Assembly (NCBI RefSeq): GCF_003010955.1
Contig: NZ_PGGO01000006.1
Span: 124,001-188,000 of the forward strand
Length of the DNA stretch: 64,000 nucleotides
Origin: Phyllobacterium brassicacearum
GTDB taxonomy: Bacteria; Pseudomonadota; Alphaproteobacteria; Rhizobiales; Rhizobiaceae
Direction: 5' to 3'
Part shown: piece by piece, positions 8,488-17,461 of the stretch
Layout: every line of letters starts with the position of its first letter
Position numbering within the stretch: the stretch's first letter is position 1
Translations under genes and position numbers: made by a program
Notes under the pieces: generated by a model
The model's database searches: none
What the model was told of the DNA's origin: nothing
Seen by the model: only the letters and a program-made list of their open reading frames with translations

Positions 8488-9729
8488 TTAAGGAGCCTTC
8501 AGTCCGAGCCCTTTGAGGATCACCGGGTCGAACGCCCGTTTTTCATCGTCAAGGGTTATGCCGAAGGCGCCGCCCCATGACCAGACCGACCAGGGAAAGC
8601 CGCGCTTTTCCGCGGCGGTGATGACATCCTTCAAATAGGCGGCGCGCCACGAAGAAGGCATGCGGAACTCCTTCCGATATTCCTGGCGGATCATGCCGAA
8701 CTCGCCGAGATAAATGCGCTTTGAGGGAATGCCGTATTCCTTGCCCCACGCTTCCGCCTTGTCGAACGGTTCATTGAGCATTGCGAGAACCATGCCGTAA
8801 TTTGTCACGCCGCCAGCCATCTCATTGAACCCGGTCAACAGTTCGTCGCGCCGTTCCTCGGGTGCTTTCGTTTCAATTGTGTTCCTGACGATCGAGAGGC
8901 GCTCGTCTAAAGCTTTAGCGCCCATCAGATCTGGCGGGTAGGGCAGGCCTTCCACATAGCTCATCGAGTCACCCGTCCAATCAGCGCCCTGGTGGGTGAG
9001 GACGTAGGGCTCGTAGGTATGGAATGCCCAGATGATATTGTCGTCGGCAACGGACCCGGGATCGATTTTCGCCAATCCAAACGCGCTGGACCAGCAACCA
9101 CCGGACAGGATCAACGTGTGTTTGGGCATCGCCTTGCGCGCTGCCGCATGCAGCTGCTCAAGCATGGCAGGCCATTTGGGAAAGAGGGTCGGATCGCAGT
9201 CCACGACCGGCTCATTGAACGGCTCAAAGGCGGTGGTTGCGGGATCCGTGCCGGACAATGCTTTGCCGAGACGTCCGGCGACTTCCAAATAGCGGCCGAA
9301 CAAATCTTTGTCCGCCAGAATCTGGTTGGTCCCGACTTTGCGGACATCACTGGGAATCGAGTGAAAATCAACGATTACCTTGAGCCCGACTGCATGGAGC
9401 ATATCGACCGACTTCAGTGTTTCAGCAATCAGTCTTGTGATCCGTCTATCGGAGGCGTCTTCAAGGAATATGGCTGGGTCGATTGGCATTCGGACGAAGT
9501 CAAAGCCCGCTTTCCTTATATCCTGAAGATTGCTGGCGTTCGCATTTTGCCGCCATTCGGGAAAGTTGGCGAGCACGGGCTCCTCATCCCAGCGTTCGGG
9601 TCCCGGCCAGGTGGTCCAAATATCGAGATTCAGACCATGTTGCATTGTGAACGTCGTGGCCGTTGCCGCGACGGTCGCGGCAGTCCAGCAAGCAATGCAG
9701 AACAGGGCGCGTAGCAATGAGAAGTGCAA
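8488..9729 (-). CDS. secreted glycoside hydrolase family 5 (cellulase-type) protein
   Basis: Predicted exported endoglucanase-type enzyme of about 413 residues. A signal peptide (LLRALFCIACWTAATVAATA) is followed by the GH5 barrel. The acid/base Glu is in FEPFNEP (about residue 173), the nucleophile Glu in IYLGEFGM (about 343), and the active-site aromatic/His in WAFHTYEP. No ATG fits well: an ATG at 9810 would overlap ybgC, while TTG at 9729 has AGGAAGGA about ten bases upstream and begins the signal peptide, so I use TTG. Substrate (beta-glucan, own cellulose or plant wall) is not shown. It lies antisense between ruvB and ybgC and ends two bases after ruvB. Confidence 0.8.
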   Translation of the reverse strand: MHFSLLRALFCIACWTAATVAATATTFTMQHGLNLDIWTTWPGPERWDEEPVLANFPEWRQNANASNLQDIRKAGFDFVRMPIDPAIFLEDASDRRITRLIAETLKSVDMLHAVGLKVIVDFHSIPSDVRKVGTNQILADKDLFGRYLEVAGRLGKALSGTDPATTAFEPFNEPVVDCDPTLFPKWPAMLEQLHAAARKAMPKHTLILSGGCWSSAFGLAKIDPGSVADDNIIWAFHTYEPYVLTHQGADWTGDSMSYVEGLPYPPDLMGAKALDERLSIVRNTIETKAPEERRDELLTGFNEMAGGVTNYGMVLAMLNEPFDKAEAWGKEYGIPSKRIYLGEFGMIRQEYRKEFRMPSSWRAAYLKDVITAAEKRGFPWSVWSWGGAFGITLDDEKRAFDPVILKGLGLKAP

Positions 9730-9796
9730 TTCTTTGGCGTCCTTCCTGCGGTGGGTCTGGACAAGATGCCCGTCAACCCTGCAAAAGGGAAGGACT

Positions 9797-10273
9797 ATGA
9801 GAGAAAACAATCCCCAAGCGACGATTGCCGCCGGACTGGCCGGAGAACTGACCGATGTCGGGCACCGCCTGATGGCACGTGTCTATTATGCCGATACGGA
9901 TTTTTCCGGCATTGTCTACCACGCACGCTATCTGGAATTCCTGGAGCGGGGGCGGACAGATTATTTGCGACTGCTTGGTGTGCATCATTCAGAACTTGCA
10001 GATGGCAAACTTGGCGAAAGTATTGTTTGGATCGTGCGGCGCATGGAGATCGACTTCAGGTCGGCTGCACGCATCGACGAAATATTGACGGTAGAGACAC
10101 GTACCGCCGAAATCTCTGGGGCGCGCGTGAAAATGGCGCAAGCCATCAAGCGCGGAGATGACTTGCTCATTTCAGCTACCGTCGAGGCTGCCACGGTCAA
10201 TGACGCGGGCCGTCCGCGAAGATTTCCTGCAGAGTGGATCAAGCTCTTCAAGCCGGGATCGCAGGACAGATAA
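9797..10273 (+). CDS. ybgC: Tol-Pal-associated acyl-CoA thioesterase YbgC
   Basis: Hot-dog fold thioesterase of 158 residues. The catalytic Asp lies in VYYADTDFSGIVYHARYLEF (about residues 30-49), followed by ERGRTDYLRLLG. YbgC hydrolyses short-chain or ACP/CoA-linked acyl thioesters at the inner membrane and heads tol-pal operons in many proteobacteria. Start ATG 9797 has GGGAAGGA just upstream; the longer open frame from 9530 overlaps the GH5 gene on the other strand. It is followed by 232 bases before tolQ. Confidence 0.92.
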   Translation: MRENNPQATIAAGLAGELTDVGHRLMARVYYADTDFSGIVYHARYLEFLERGRTDYLRLLGVHHSELADGKLGESIVWIVRRMEIDFRSAARIDEILTVETRTAEISGARVKMAQAIKRGDDLLISATVEAATVNDAGRPRRFPAEWIKLFKPGSQDR

Positions 10274-10505
10274 TTTAAAATGGCGTTTTCGCCTGAATCA
10301 TAACTGATCCTTAACCATAACAAACCATGAATAAAGGCGTTCAAACGAGGTGTTTCGCGTTAACGCCTTCGTTTTACCAAAATTAACCGTGAGAAGCCGC
10401 AGGTGGTTACTGGAAAGATCCGGTTTCAAAACGTGGCTCATCTGGAGTGAGAGACGATTGCGCCCCGGTCAACATGCCGGGTTTTCGGATTCGAGGGTAG
10501 TGGAT

Positions 10506-11213
10506 ATGGAAAATTTAGCGGTTGCCGTTCAGACATCGGATACGTCCCTGTGGGGGCTATTTTGGCAGGCCGGATTTATCGTCAAACTGGTGATGGTGGG
10601 CCTTCTTGGTGCATCCATCTGGACCTGGGCGATCATCATCGACAAAGCGCTCGGGTTTGGCCGCGCGAAACGCGCCTTCGATCGGTTCGAGCAGATATTC
10701 TGGTCCGGACAGTCTCTAGAAGAGCTTTATCGCAATCTGGGTGATAAGCGGACGACAGGCATGGGTTCCATTTTCATTGCAGCCATGCGGGAATGGAAGA
10801 AATCTTTCGAGAAGGGCGCACGCTCGCCGATCGCATTGCAGATGCGTATCGACAAGGCGATGGATGTAGCGCTGGCTCGCGAGAGCGATTATCTCGCTGC
10901 ACGGCTGACCTTCCTTGCAACGATCGGCTCGGCAGGACCCTTCATCGGGCTGTTCGGGACCGTTATCGGCATCATGACCTCGTTCATGGCGATTGCGGGT
11001 TCAAAGTCCACAAGTCTTGCGGTTGTCGCTCCAGGTATCGCTGAGGCTCTGCTGGCAACCGCGATCGGCCTCGTTGCCGCTATTCCGGCCGTTATTGCCT
11101 ACAACAAACTGTCAAGCGATGCAGGCAAACTGACTGCGCGCATGGAAGGCTTTGCCGACGAGTTCTCCGCCATACTCTCGCGGCAAATCGATGAGAAGCT
11201 GCCGCGGACCTAA
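10506..11213 (+). CDS. tolQ: Tol-Pal system protein TolQ
   Basis: Inner-membrane MotA/TolQ/ExbB proton-channel subunit of 235 residues. It has three membrane segments: about 20-42 (LFWQAGFIVKLVMVGLLGAS), about 135-160 (LTFLATIGSAGPFIGLFGTV) and about 170-195 (APGIAEALLATAIGLVAAIP). With TolR it uses the proton gradient to energise TolA during outer-membrane constriction. ATG 10506 is chosen because the family starts here; an in-frame ATG at 10350 would add 52 residues with no membrane logic. Confidence 0.95.
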   Translation: MENLAVAVQTSDTSLWGLFWQAGFIVKLVMVGLLGASIWTWAIIIDKALGFGRAKRAFDRFEQIFWSGQSLEELYRNLGDKRTTGMGSIFIAAMREWKKSFEKGARSPIALQMRIDKAMDVALARESDYLAARLTFLATIGSAGPFIGLFGTVIGIMTSFMAIAGSKSTSLAVVAPGIAEALLATAIGLVAAIPAVIAYNKLSSDAGKLTARMEGFADEFSAILSRQIDEKLPRT

Positions 11214-11255
11214 GCAGTCCGGGAAACCGATAAAGCAATTGCGGGATTTGATGCC

Positions 11256-11708
11256 ATGGGCATGTCGATAGGTAACAACGGTTCTTCAGGCGGACGCCGC
11301 CGGCGCGGACGAGCGAGCAAGGCGCTGATGAGCGAAATCAACGTCACGCCGCTGGTGGACGTCATGCTGGTGTTGCTGATCATCTTCATGGTGGCAGCGC
11401 CGCTGATGACGGTCGGCGTGCCGATCGACCTGCCGGACACGCAGGCCAAGGCGCTCGATACCGACACCAAGCCGATTACAATTTCGGTCAATCAGCAAGG
11501 GCAGATTTTCATCGAGGATACGGAGATCCCGATTGAAGAAGTCGTGCCCAAACTGCAGGCCATCGCCAAGACCGGCTACAACGAGCGCATTTTTGTTCGT
11601 GGCGACAAAACCGCTGACTATGGCGCCGTCATGAAGGTCATGGCCCGCATTTCCGCTTCCGGATTCAAGAATATCGGCCTCGTCAGTCTTCAGGAGCAGG
11701 ATAGCTGA
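11256..11708 (+). CDS. tolR: Tol-Pal system protein TolR
   Basis: ExbD/TolR family protein of 150 residues with a single N-terminal membrane helix. The helix INVTPLVDVMLVLLIIFMVA (about 29-48) carries the conserved Asp essential for proton coupling; the rest is periplasmic. A Gly/Arg-rich cytoplasmic tail precedes it. It lies 42 bases after tolQ and five bases before tolA, so the three are one operon. Confidence 0.95.
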   Translation: MGMSIGNNGSSGGRRRRGRASKALMSEINVTPLVDVMLVLLIIFMVAAPLMTVGVPIDLPDTQAKALDTDTKPITISVNQQGQIFIEDTEIPIEEVVPKLQAIAKTGYNERIFVRGDKTADYGAVMKVMARISASGFKNIGLVSLQEQDS

Positions 11709-11713
11709 TCGAA

Positions 11714-12772
11714 ATGAGAGGCAGCATCACATCCTCTGCTATTATCCACGCCGTATTACTCGGCTGGGGGCTGCTGTCCTTTTCCGCGCCCGCACCAATG
11801 GTTGCGGACGTTGAGTCGATGCCGATCGATATTGTGCCAGTCGAATCCATCTCGCAGGCTCAGCAAGGCGACAAGAAGGCACCCAAGGTTGAAAAGCCTG
11901 CGCCAAAGCCAACGGAAAAACCGCAAACTCTTCCGGAAGCTCAAAATCTTGGTGACAGCGACACGGACGTTGCCACCAAACCGACGCCAGAACCGAAACC
12001 CAAGCCTGTTGAAGCCGCGGAAGCGCCAAAGCCTTCTGAGATGCCCGTTGAAAAGCCGGAACCCGAGCCTGAGCCTGAGGTCAAGCCGGAGCCAAAGCCG
12101 GTACCAGTTCCTGCCACGGAGATGAAACCGGAACCCGCCCCCAAGCAGGAAGTGAAACCTGATCCGGTGGCCGAGGCGATCAATGAGGTCAAGCCGGAAC
12201 CCGCTCCGGCAGAAGAAACATTCAAGCTGCCTGAAAACGTGGCAATGCCAGAGGTCAAACCAACGCCACCGTCGCAGACGGCGAAGACACCTGACCGCAA
12301 GGAAACACCAGAAAAGCCAAAGCCGACCCAAACCGCTGCCGCTCCGTCGAAGGAAAAGGGCATAGCGGATGAGGTTGCGGCACTGCTTAACGACCAGAAG
12401 CCGGCTGGCGGCGGTGCAAAGCGATCAACAGACACAGCGGCCTTGGGTACCGACAAGCCAAGCAATGGTGCCAAGCTGAGCCAGAGTGAGTTGGATGCTT
12501 TGAAGGGTGCCATTCAGAAATGCTGGAACGTACCCGCTGGAGCCGAAGATGCCGAGGGCCTGAAGGTCACGGTCAAGATGAAGTTGACGAAAGAGGGCGA
12601 AATCGAAGGTGCGCCTGAAGTTAGCGGATCAGGTAATTCGCCTGTTCAACGAGCCGCTATTGAGAGCGCCCGTCGCGCGGTCATGCGCTGCGCACCGTAT
12701 TCCCTGCCACAAGACAAGTATGACACCTGGTCTGACGTAACCGTGAATTTCGATCCGCGTGATATGTTCTAA
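11714..12772 (+). CDS. tolA: Tol-Pal system protein TolA
   Basis: Periplasm-spanning protein of 352 residues. A single N-terminal membrane helix (about 5-26, SAIIHAVLLGWGLLSFSAP) is followed by a long Pro/Glu/Lys-rich linker (about 45-215) in place of the Ala/Lys helix of enterobacteria. The C-terminal TonB/TolA-like domain (about 255-352) has KCWNVPAGAED, then VKMKLTKEGEI. It connects TolQR to TolB/Pal. The repetitive linker (P-E-P-K-P units) is low complexity and likely varies in length between strains. Confidence 0.92.
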   Translation: MRGSITSSAIIHAVLLGWGLLSFSAPAPMVADVESMPIDIVPVESISQAQQGDKKAPKVEKPAPKPTEKPQTLPEAQNLGDSDTDVATKPTPEPKPKPVEAAEAPKPSEMPVEKPEPEPEPEVKPEPKPVPVPATEMKPEPAPKQEVKPDPVAEAINEVKPEPAPAEETFKLPENVAMPEVKPTPPSQTAKTPDRKETPEKPKPTQTAAAPSKEKGIADEVAALLNDQKPAGGGAKRSTDTAALGTDKPSNGAKLSQSELDALKGAIQKCWNVPAGAEDAEGLKVTVKMKLTKEGEIEGAPEVSGSGNSPVQRAAIESARRAVMRCAPYSLPQDKYDTWSDVTVNFDPRDMF

Positions 12773-12808
12773 CACTAATTTGGCCAGCCAGATGAGGGCC
12801 CCTTAGCC

Positions 12809-14125
12809 ATGATGAAAATATTCCGTATTATCCTTTCAACCTTTGCTGCGATCCTCGCTGTAGCGATGATGGCGACCTTGCCGGCGCGTGCAGAAGTTAC
12901 AATCGATATTACGAAAGGTACTGTCGAGCCGTTGCCAATTGCGATTACCGATTTTCTCTCCGGTGATCAGCTTGGCGCCAATATCTCTGGCGTGATCGCG
13001 GCCGATCTCGAGCGGTCCGGTCTGTTTGCTCCGATCGAAAAGGGTGCTTTCATCGAGAAGATATCCAATCCTGACGCTGCACCGCGCTTCGAGGACTGGA
13101 AAGTTATCAATGCACAGGCGCTTGTCACAGGACGTGTAACCAAGCAGGGCGACGGCAGGCTGAAAGCGGAATTCCGGTTGTGGGATACATTCGCCGGGCA
13201 GCAGCTGGAAGGTCAGCAATTCTTCACTTCCCCGGACAGCTGGCGCCGCGTGGCGCACATCATCGCCGATGCGATCTACGAGCGCCTGACTGGTGAAAAA
13301 GGCTACTTCGATACCCGTGTCGTCTTTGTCGATGAATCCGGTACCAAGGAAAAGCGCGTCAAGCGCCTGGCGATCATGGACCAGGATGGTGCCAATGTGC
13401 GCTATCTCACCAATGGCAAGGACCTTGTCCTGACACCGCGCTTTTCGCCGAGCCGGCAGGAAATCACCTACATGTCCTATGAGCAGGGCAAGCCGCAGAT
13501 TTTCCTGTTGCAGCTGGAAACCGGGCAGCGTGAACTTGTCGGCAAATTCCCCGGCATGACCATTGCTCCGCGCTTCTCGCCGGATGGGCAGAAGGTAGTC
13601 ATGAGCCTGCTGCAGGAAGATGGCAGCGCCAATGTCTATACGATGGATTTGCGTAGCCGCACGACGACACGTTTGACCAGCACGTCTGCTATCGACACCG
13701 GCGCGTCCTATTCGCCGGATGGTAGCCAGGTCGTCTTTGAATCGGACCGTGGCGGACGCCCCCAGATCTACAAGATGGGTGCTGATGGATCCAATCCCCA
13801 GCGTATCTCCTTTGGCGATGGTTCCTACTCCACGCCGGTCTGGTCTCCGCGTGGCGATCTCATCGCCTTCACCAAGCAATCCGGCGGGCAGTTTTCCATT
13901 GGCGTGATGAAGGTCGATGGATCGGGTGAACGCATTCTATCGAGCGGTTACCATGATGAAGGCCCGACCTGGGCCCCGAATGGCCGTGTGCTGATGTTCT
14001 TCCGCCAGCCTCCCGGTTCAAACAGTCCGCACCTTGTGACGGTCGATCTGACTGGCCGTAATCTTCGCCAGATCCAGACCCCGAATCTGGCTTCGGATCC
14101 GGCCTGGTCGCCACTGCTCGAATGA
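12809..14125 (+). CDS. tolB: Tol-Pal system protein TolB
   Basis: Periplasmic protein of 438 residues with a Sec signal peptide ([21 protein letters not shown], cleaved after about residue 28). An N-terminal TolB domain (about 30-160) is followed by a six-bladed WD40-like propeller (about 200-438) with repeated FSPDGQKV / YSPDGSQV / WSPRGDLI motifs. It binds Pal and TolA. It is 36 bases after tolA and is followed by a strong terminator, so pal is not simply the next gene of the same transcript. Confidence 0.96.
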   Translation: MMKIFRIILSTFAAILAVAMMATLPARAEVTIDITKGTVEPLPIAITDFLSGDQLGANISGVIAADLERSGLFAPIEKGAFIEKISNPDAAPRFEDWKVINAQALVTGRVTKQGDGRLKAEFRLWDTFAGQQLEGQQFFTSPDSWRRVAHIIADAIYERLTGEKGYFDTRVVFVDESGTKEKRVKRLAIMDQDGANVRYLTNGKDLVLTPRFSPSRQEITYMSYEQGKPQIFLLQLETGQRELVGKFPGMTIAPRFSPDGQKVVMSLLQEDGSANVYTMDLRSRTTTRLTSTSAIDTGASYSPDGSQVVFESDRGGRPQIYKMGADGSNPQRISFGDGSYSTPVWSPRGDLIAFTKQSGGQFSIGVMKVDGSGERILSSGYHDEGPTWAPNGRVLMFFRQPPGSNSPHLVTVDLTGRNLRQIQTPNLASDPAWSPLLE

Positions 14126-14154
14126 TCCCGTAGATGAGGCAACGAATCCTTGTG

Positions 14155-14198
14155 CATACGCGGCGGTGTTACCAGACATCGCCGCGTATGTCGTTTTT
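14155..14198 (+). terminator. strong rho-independent terminator after tolB
   Basis: An 11-base perfect stem (CATACGCGGCG paired with CGCCGCGTATG) with a 14-base loop is followed by TCGTTTTT. It separates the ybgC-tolQRAB unit from pal. Confidence 0.85.
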
Positions 14199-14261
14199 CC
14201 GCCGTATTTTATGCCTTAAGGGTGCACCGTACACTATCGATATTCGCCGTTAATCCTGGAG

Positions 14262-14276
14262 TTAAGAGTGGATTAA
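14262..14276. promoter_or_regulatory. candidate CtrA box upstream of pal
   Basis: TTAA, seven bases (GAGTGGA), then TTAA, 82 bases before the pal ATG, in the gene-free stretch after the tolB terminator. More TTAA half-sites lie on both sides (near 14250 and 14298), as does a CCTGTT-N5-AACAGG inverted repeat. Confidence 0.6.
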
Positions 14277-14358
14277 CCCTGTTTCTTGAACAGGCCTTAA
14301 CCTCGATATGGTTACTGCTTGTTCACCGAAACAATTCAATTCTTAAGGAGTCCAGGCT

Positions 14359-14862
14359 ATGCGCCGCTTCGAAATGATCGCCCGCAGTCCCGTTGTCGTT
14401 GCACTCTTCATGTCTCTCGCAATTGCGGGCTGTGCTTCGAAGAAAAATATTAACAGTGCCGGTGATCTTGGCCTTGGAGCAGGTGCCGCAACCCCGGGTT
14501 CGACACAGGATTTCACGGTTAACGTTGGCGACCGCATTTTCTTCGATGTCGACTCATCCGTCATTCGTGCCGATGCGCAGCAGACACTGGCCAAGCAGGC
14601 CCAGTGGTTGCAGCGTTACCCGAACTACGCGATCACAGTTGAAGGTCATGCCGACGAGCGCGGCACGCGTGAATACAATCTGGCCCTTGGCCAGCGCCGC
14701 GCAGCCGCAACGCGTAACTACCTCGCGTCACGTGGTGTCCCGGCAGCTCGCATCAAGACCTTGTCCTACGGCAACGAGCGCCCGGTTGCTGTTTGCGACA
14801 GCGAATCGTGCTGGTCGCAGAATCGCCGCGCCATCACCGTGCTGGGCGGCGCAGGCAGCTAA
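14359..14862 (+). CDS. pal: peptidoglycan-associated outer-membrane lipoprotein Pal
   Basis: Lipoprotein of 167 residues. The signal sequence ends in the lipobox LAIAGC (Cys about residue 23), so it is anchored in the outer membrane. The OmpA-like C-terminal domain (about 55-160) has the diaminopimelate-binding pattern NYAITVEGHADERGTREYN and LGQRRAAATRNYL. It has its own upstream region with a CtrA-type box and is closed by a terminator at 14884. Start ATG 14359 has AAGGAG about 11 bases upstream. Confidence 0.96.
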   Translation: MRRFEMIARSPVVVALFMSLAIAGCASKKNINSAGDLGLGAGAATPGSTQDFTVNVGDRIFFDVDSSVIRADAQQTLAKQAQWLQRYPNYAITVEGHADERGTREYNLALGQRRAAATRNYLASRGVPAARIKTLSYGNERPVAVCDSESCWSQNRRAITVLGGAGS

Positions 14863-14883
14863 GCCGAGGTCGATTTATCCTGG

Positions 14884-14911
14884 AAAAAGCGGCTTTCGGG
14901 CCGCTTTTTTT
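14884..14911 (+). terminator. rho-independent terminator after pal
   Basis: AAAAAGCGGC paired with GCCGCTTTTT around a TTTCGG loop, continuing in a T run, 21 bases after the pal stop. Confidence 0.85.
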
Positions 14912-15025
14912 GTTCTGATTTCAATCAAAACAAAATTTGGCCGAAGTCGCGTTGCTCGTGTTAGATAGGCCTGCCGTAAATCATAGCGGTGTTGCAAATT
15001 CCCATATCAGGGGCGGGTAAAAGGA

Positions 15026-16027
15026 ATGAACAAACGACTGAAGAGAATGGTACTGGCAATGACGGTGCTGCCATTTCTGGCAACCGGATCAAGCCATGCC
15101 GCTGGTCTTGACGGCGGGTTTTTCCCGCGAGCGCCGAAAGCGGACATCGTTTCAAGCGATGCACCGGTTTTGATGGCTCAAGCCGGCGATCCTCGTGTCA
15201 GCCAGCTGGAAGAACAGATCAGGCAACTTACGGGCAAGATCGAAGAACTGAACTTCCAGCTTCTGCAAATGCAGGAGCAGATGCGGAAAGTACAGGAAGA
15301 CAATGAGTTCCGGTTCCAGGAATTGGAGAAGGGCAAGCGATCGGACGCAGGCGGCAAAAGTAATCGCACCGTGGCGTCGGCAACACATACGCGGACAACG
15401 GGGGAGGCATCGACCGATGCCTCCGCTGCTACAAACCAGTCAGGCTCGATGACGTCGCCGGACACCACCGATTCCGCTGCTATTGACCCGCAAATCGATA
15501 CTTCCAATTCCCCGCAACTTGGCGAGCAGCCGCGTGACCTTGGACAGATCGAGTTTGATGCCAATGGCAACGTAATTGGTGGCACGACCAACGATAACCC
15601 GGCCATGTCAGACAACACGACCGTCGCCGCATTGCCGCAAACCGATGATCCCAAGACTCTCTACAGCCAAGCCTACCAGTTGTTCCTGTCCGGTGATTAT
15701 AAGAGCGCGGAAGTTGCGTTCCGCAGTCATGTCGATCGCTTCCCAAAAGATCCGGCCGACCCGGATGCACGCTACTGGCTTGGCGAATCCCTCTATGGAC
15801 AGGGCCGTTATCAGGAAGCAGCCTCGGTCTTTCTGGATAATCACAAGCAGTTTCCCGACTCCAAAAAGAGCCCGGAGAACCTGCTCAAGCTGGGGATGAC
15901 CCTCGCCAAGATGCGTGACCATGAAGTTGCTTGCGCGACCTTCGCATCCGTCTCGTCACGTTACCCCAATATTTCTGCGGCGATCAAAGAGCGCGTGAAG
16001 AATGAACGTGCCGCCAACAAATGCTGA
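15026..16027 (+). CDS. cpoB: cell division coordinator CpoB (YbgF)
   Basis: Periplasmic protein of 333 residues with a signal peptide ending near SSHAAG (about residue 27). A coiled-coil trimerisation segment (about 57-97, rich in L/E/Q: VSQLEEQIRQLTGKIEELNF) leads to a Ser/Thr-rich linker (about 105-205) and a C-terminal TPR domain (about 215-333, LYSQAYQLFLSGDYKSAEVA). CpoB links Tol energy to peptidoglycan synthesis at the septum. Its end overlaps tilS by 26 bases. Confidence 0.92.
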   Translation: MNKRLKRMVLAMTVLPFLATGSSHAAGLDGGFFPRAPKADIVSSDAPVLMAQAGDPRVSQLEEQIRQLTGKIEELNFQLLQMQEQMRKVQEDNEFRFQELEKGKRSDAGGKSNRTVASATHTRTTGEASTDASAATNQSGSMTSPDTTDSAAIDPQIDTSNSPQLGEQPRDLGQIEFDANGNVIGGTTNDNPAMSDNTTVAALPQTDDPKTLYSQAYQLFLSGDYKSAEVAFRSHVDRFPKDPADPDARYWLGESLYGQGRYQEAASVFLDNHKQFPDSKKSPENLLKLGMTLAKMRDHEVACATFASVSSRYPNISAAIKERVKNERAANKC

Positions 16028-17366
16028 ACCGGGTGTTGATCCAGGCAGCGTTTTTGACGGGATCGATTTCACAGGATTGAAATCCGTCATCGTTGCAGTG
16101 TCAGGAGGCAGTGACTCATTGGCACTGTTGTACCTGCTCATTGCCTTCAGTAAGTCACGTCCATCTTTTCCCGATATTGTCGCGGTGACGATCGATCACG
16201 GACTTCGTCCCGAATCCGCTGAAGAAGCCCGATATGTCTCCAGGCTTTGCAATGAAACCGGTATCTCACATCGCATCCTGAATTGGGCCGGTCCAAAACC
16301 CGCAACCGGTTTATCCGCGAAGGCGCGCGCCGCTCGCTACGCCCTCCTGTGTGAGGCTGCCCGCGATTCAGGCACTGACATGATCCTTACGGGCCACACG
16401 CTCGACGACCAGATCGAAACGTTTGTCATGCGCTCATCTCGCACAGGTGAGGGAAGGAGCGAGCGGGGCTTGGCGGGGATGGCGCCCGCAACATTGCTGG
16501 ATCGGGAAATCTGGCTTGTGAGGCCACTGCTAAAGATGTCGCGGGGAACGCTGCGCAACTATTTGGGGTCGAAAGGGATTACCTGGTGTGAAGATCCCTC
16601 CAACGACGATCCGAAGTATGAGCGTGTGCGTATACGCAAGGCGTTGGAGCAGGATGATCGCGAGCGTGTCCACGACGAAATCGTCAAGAAGGTTCAGCAA
16701 CGCCTGTTATTGAATGAGCAATCCGCCAAACTCTTGCGGCATTGTGTGACTGTCTACGATGGACTTCGCGTGGAGATCCGCCGCGAGGGCTGGCTACAGC
16801 AGAATGCCAACGCGCAGCGTCTGGCCATTGGCGTGCTGCTTGCGATGGTGGGCGGACATTCCTTCCTACCTGCAGCCGACATCTGCGGCAAGGCGTTACG
16901 ACACATTGTAGCAGACGACCTGCCTGGGCGGATCACCCTGAGCCGGTGCATCCTCCAGCGTCGAAAGGGCTGTGTGCTGATCTATCGCGAAATGCGATCG
17001 CTTCCGGAGATCACAATTGAGCCGCATCAAACCGCGGTCTGGGATGGACGCTACCGGATCGGCAACCAAACGCCTTGCCCTCTCCATGTCACGGCATGTG
17101 GCGCGGATGGATTGGATGTTCTCAAGAAAGACGGGCACATCATGTCCCACCGGGGTTCGGCATTGTCCGGGCCAGCTCTGGTGAATGGAGGCAAGATTGT
17201 TGCTATGCCCCCGAATATGCCCCAGGAAATCAGCGTGACCCGGCACCTTGCGCTGTTCGACCATATCCTTTCAGGCTATGATGAAATCCTGGCTCAATCC
17301 GTTGCAGAAATCTTTCAGGCCCAAAGCTACAAGCGTTGTCCTGTAAACCAGATTAACAAGAATTGA
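16002..17366 (+). CDS. tilS: tRNA(Ile)-lysidine synthase TilS
   Basis: Enzyme of 454 residues that attaches lysine to C34 of the tRNA-Ile CAU anticodon, changing its identity from Met to Ile; it is essential. The N-terminal PP-loop ATPase has SGGSDSLALLYLL (about 32-44), HGLRPESAEEARY, and later LTGHTLDDQIETFVMRSSR. The C-terminal part is poorly conserved, as usual for alphaproteobacterial TilS. It starts inside cpoB (26-base overlap), suggesting translational coupling. Confidence 0.92.
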   Translation: MNVPPTNAEPGVDPGSVFDGIDFTGLKSVIVAVSGGSDSLALLYLLIAFSKSRPSFPDIVAVTIDHGLRPESAEEARYVSRLCNETGISHRILNWAGPKPATGLSAKARAARYALLCEAARDSGTDMILTGHTLDDQIETFVMRSSRTGEGRSERGLAGMAPATLLDREIWLVRPLLKMSRGTLRNYLGSKGITWCEDPSNDDPKYERVRIRKALEQDDRERVHDEIVKKVQQRLLLNEQSAKLLRHCVTVYDGLRVEIRREGWLQQNANAQRLAIGVLLAMVGGHSFLPAADICGKALRHIVADDLPGRITLSRCILQRRKGCVLIYREMRSLPEITIEPHQTAVWDGRYRIGNQTPCPLHVTACGADGLDVLKKDGHIMSHRGSALSGPALVNGGKIVAMPPNMPQEISVTRHLALFDHILSGYDEILAQSVAEIFQAQSYKRCPVNQINKN

Positions 17367-17385
17367 CCTCTGTTTGAACGCCAGC

Positions 17386-17414
17386 CTTGGCAAGGCCATG
17401 CTTCGAACCTATGT
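17386..17414 (+). promoter_or_regulatory. candidate RpoH (heat-shock) promoter of ftsH
   Basis: CTTG at 17386-17389, an 18-base spacer, then CCTATGT at 17408-17414, about 48 bases before the ftsH ATG. This resembles the alphaproteobacterial sigma-32 pattern (CTTG with a CCATNT/CTATNT-type -10), and ftsH is a classical heat-shock gene; rpoH itself lies at 29.6 kb. The -10 is imperfect. Confidence 0.4.
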
Positions 17415-17461
17415 TACGTATAAATTCCGCGTCCTTGCGGTTATGATTGATGGGACCCGAT

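Noticed and set aside
12836-13879. 347-residue minus-strand frame
   Set aside because: Antisense shadow of tolB in codon-biased GC-rich DNA.
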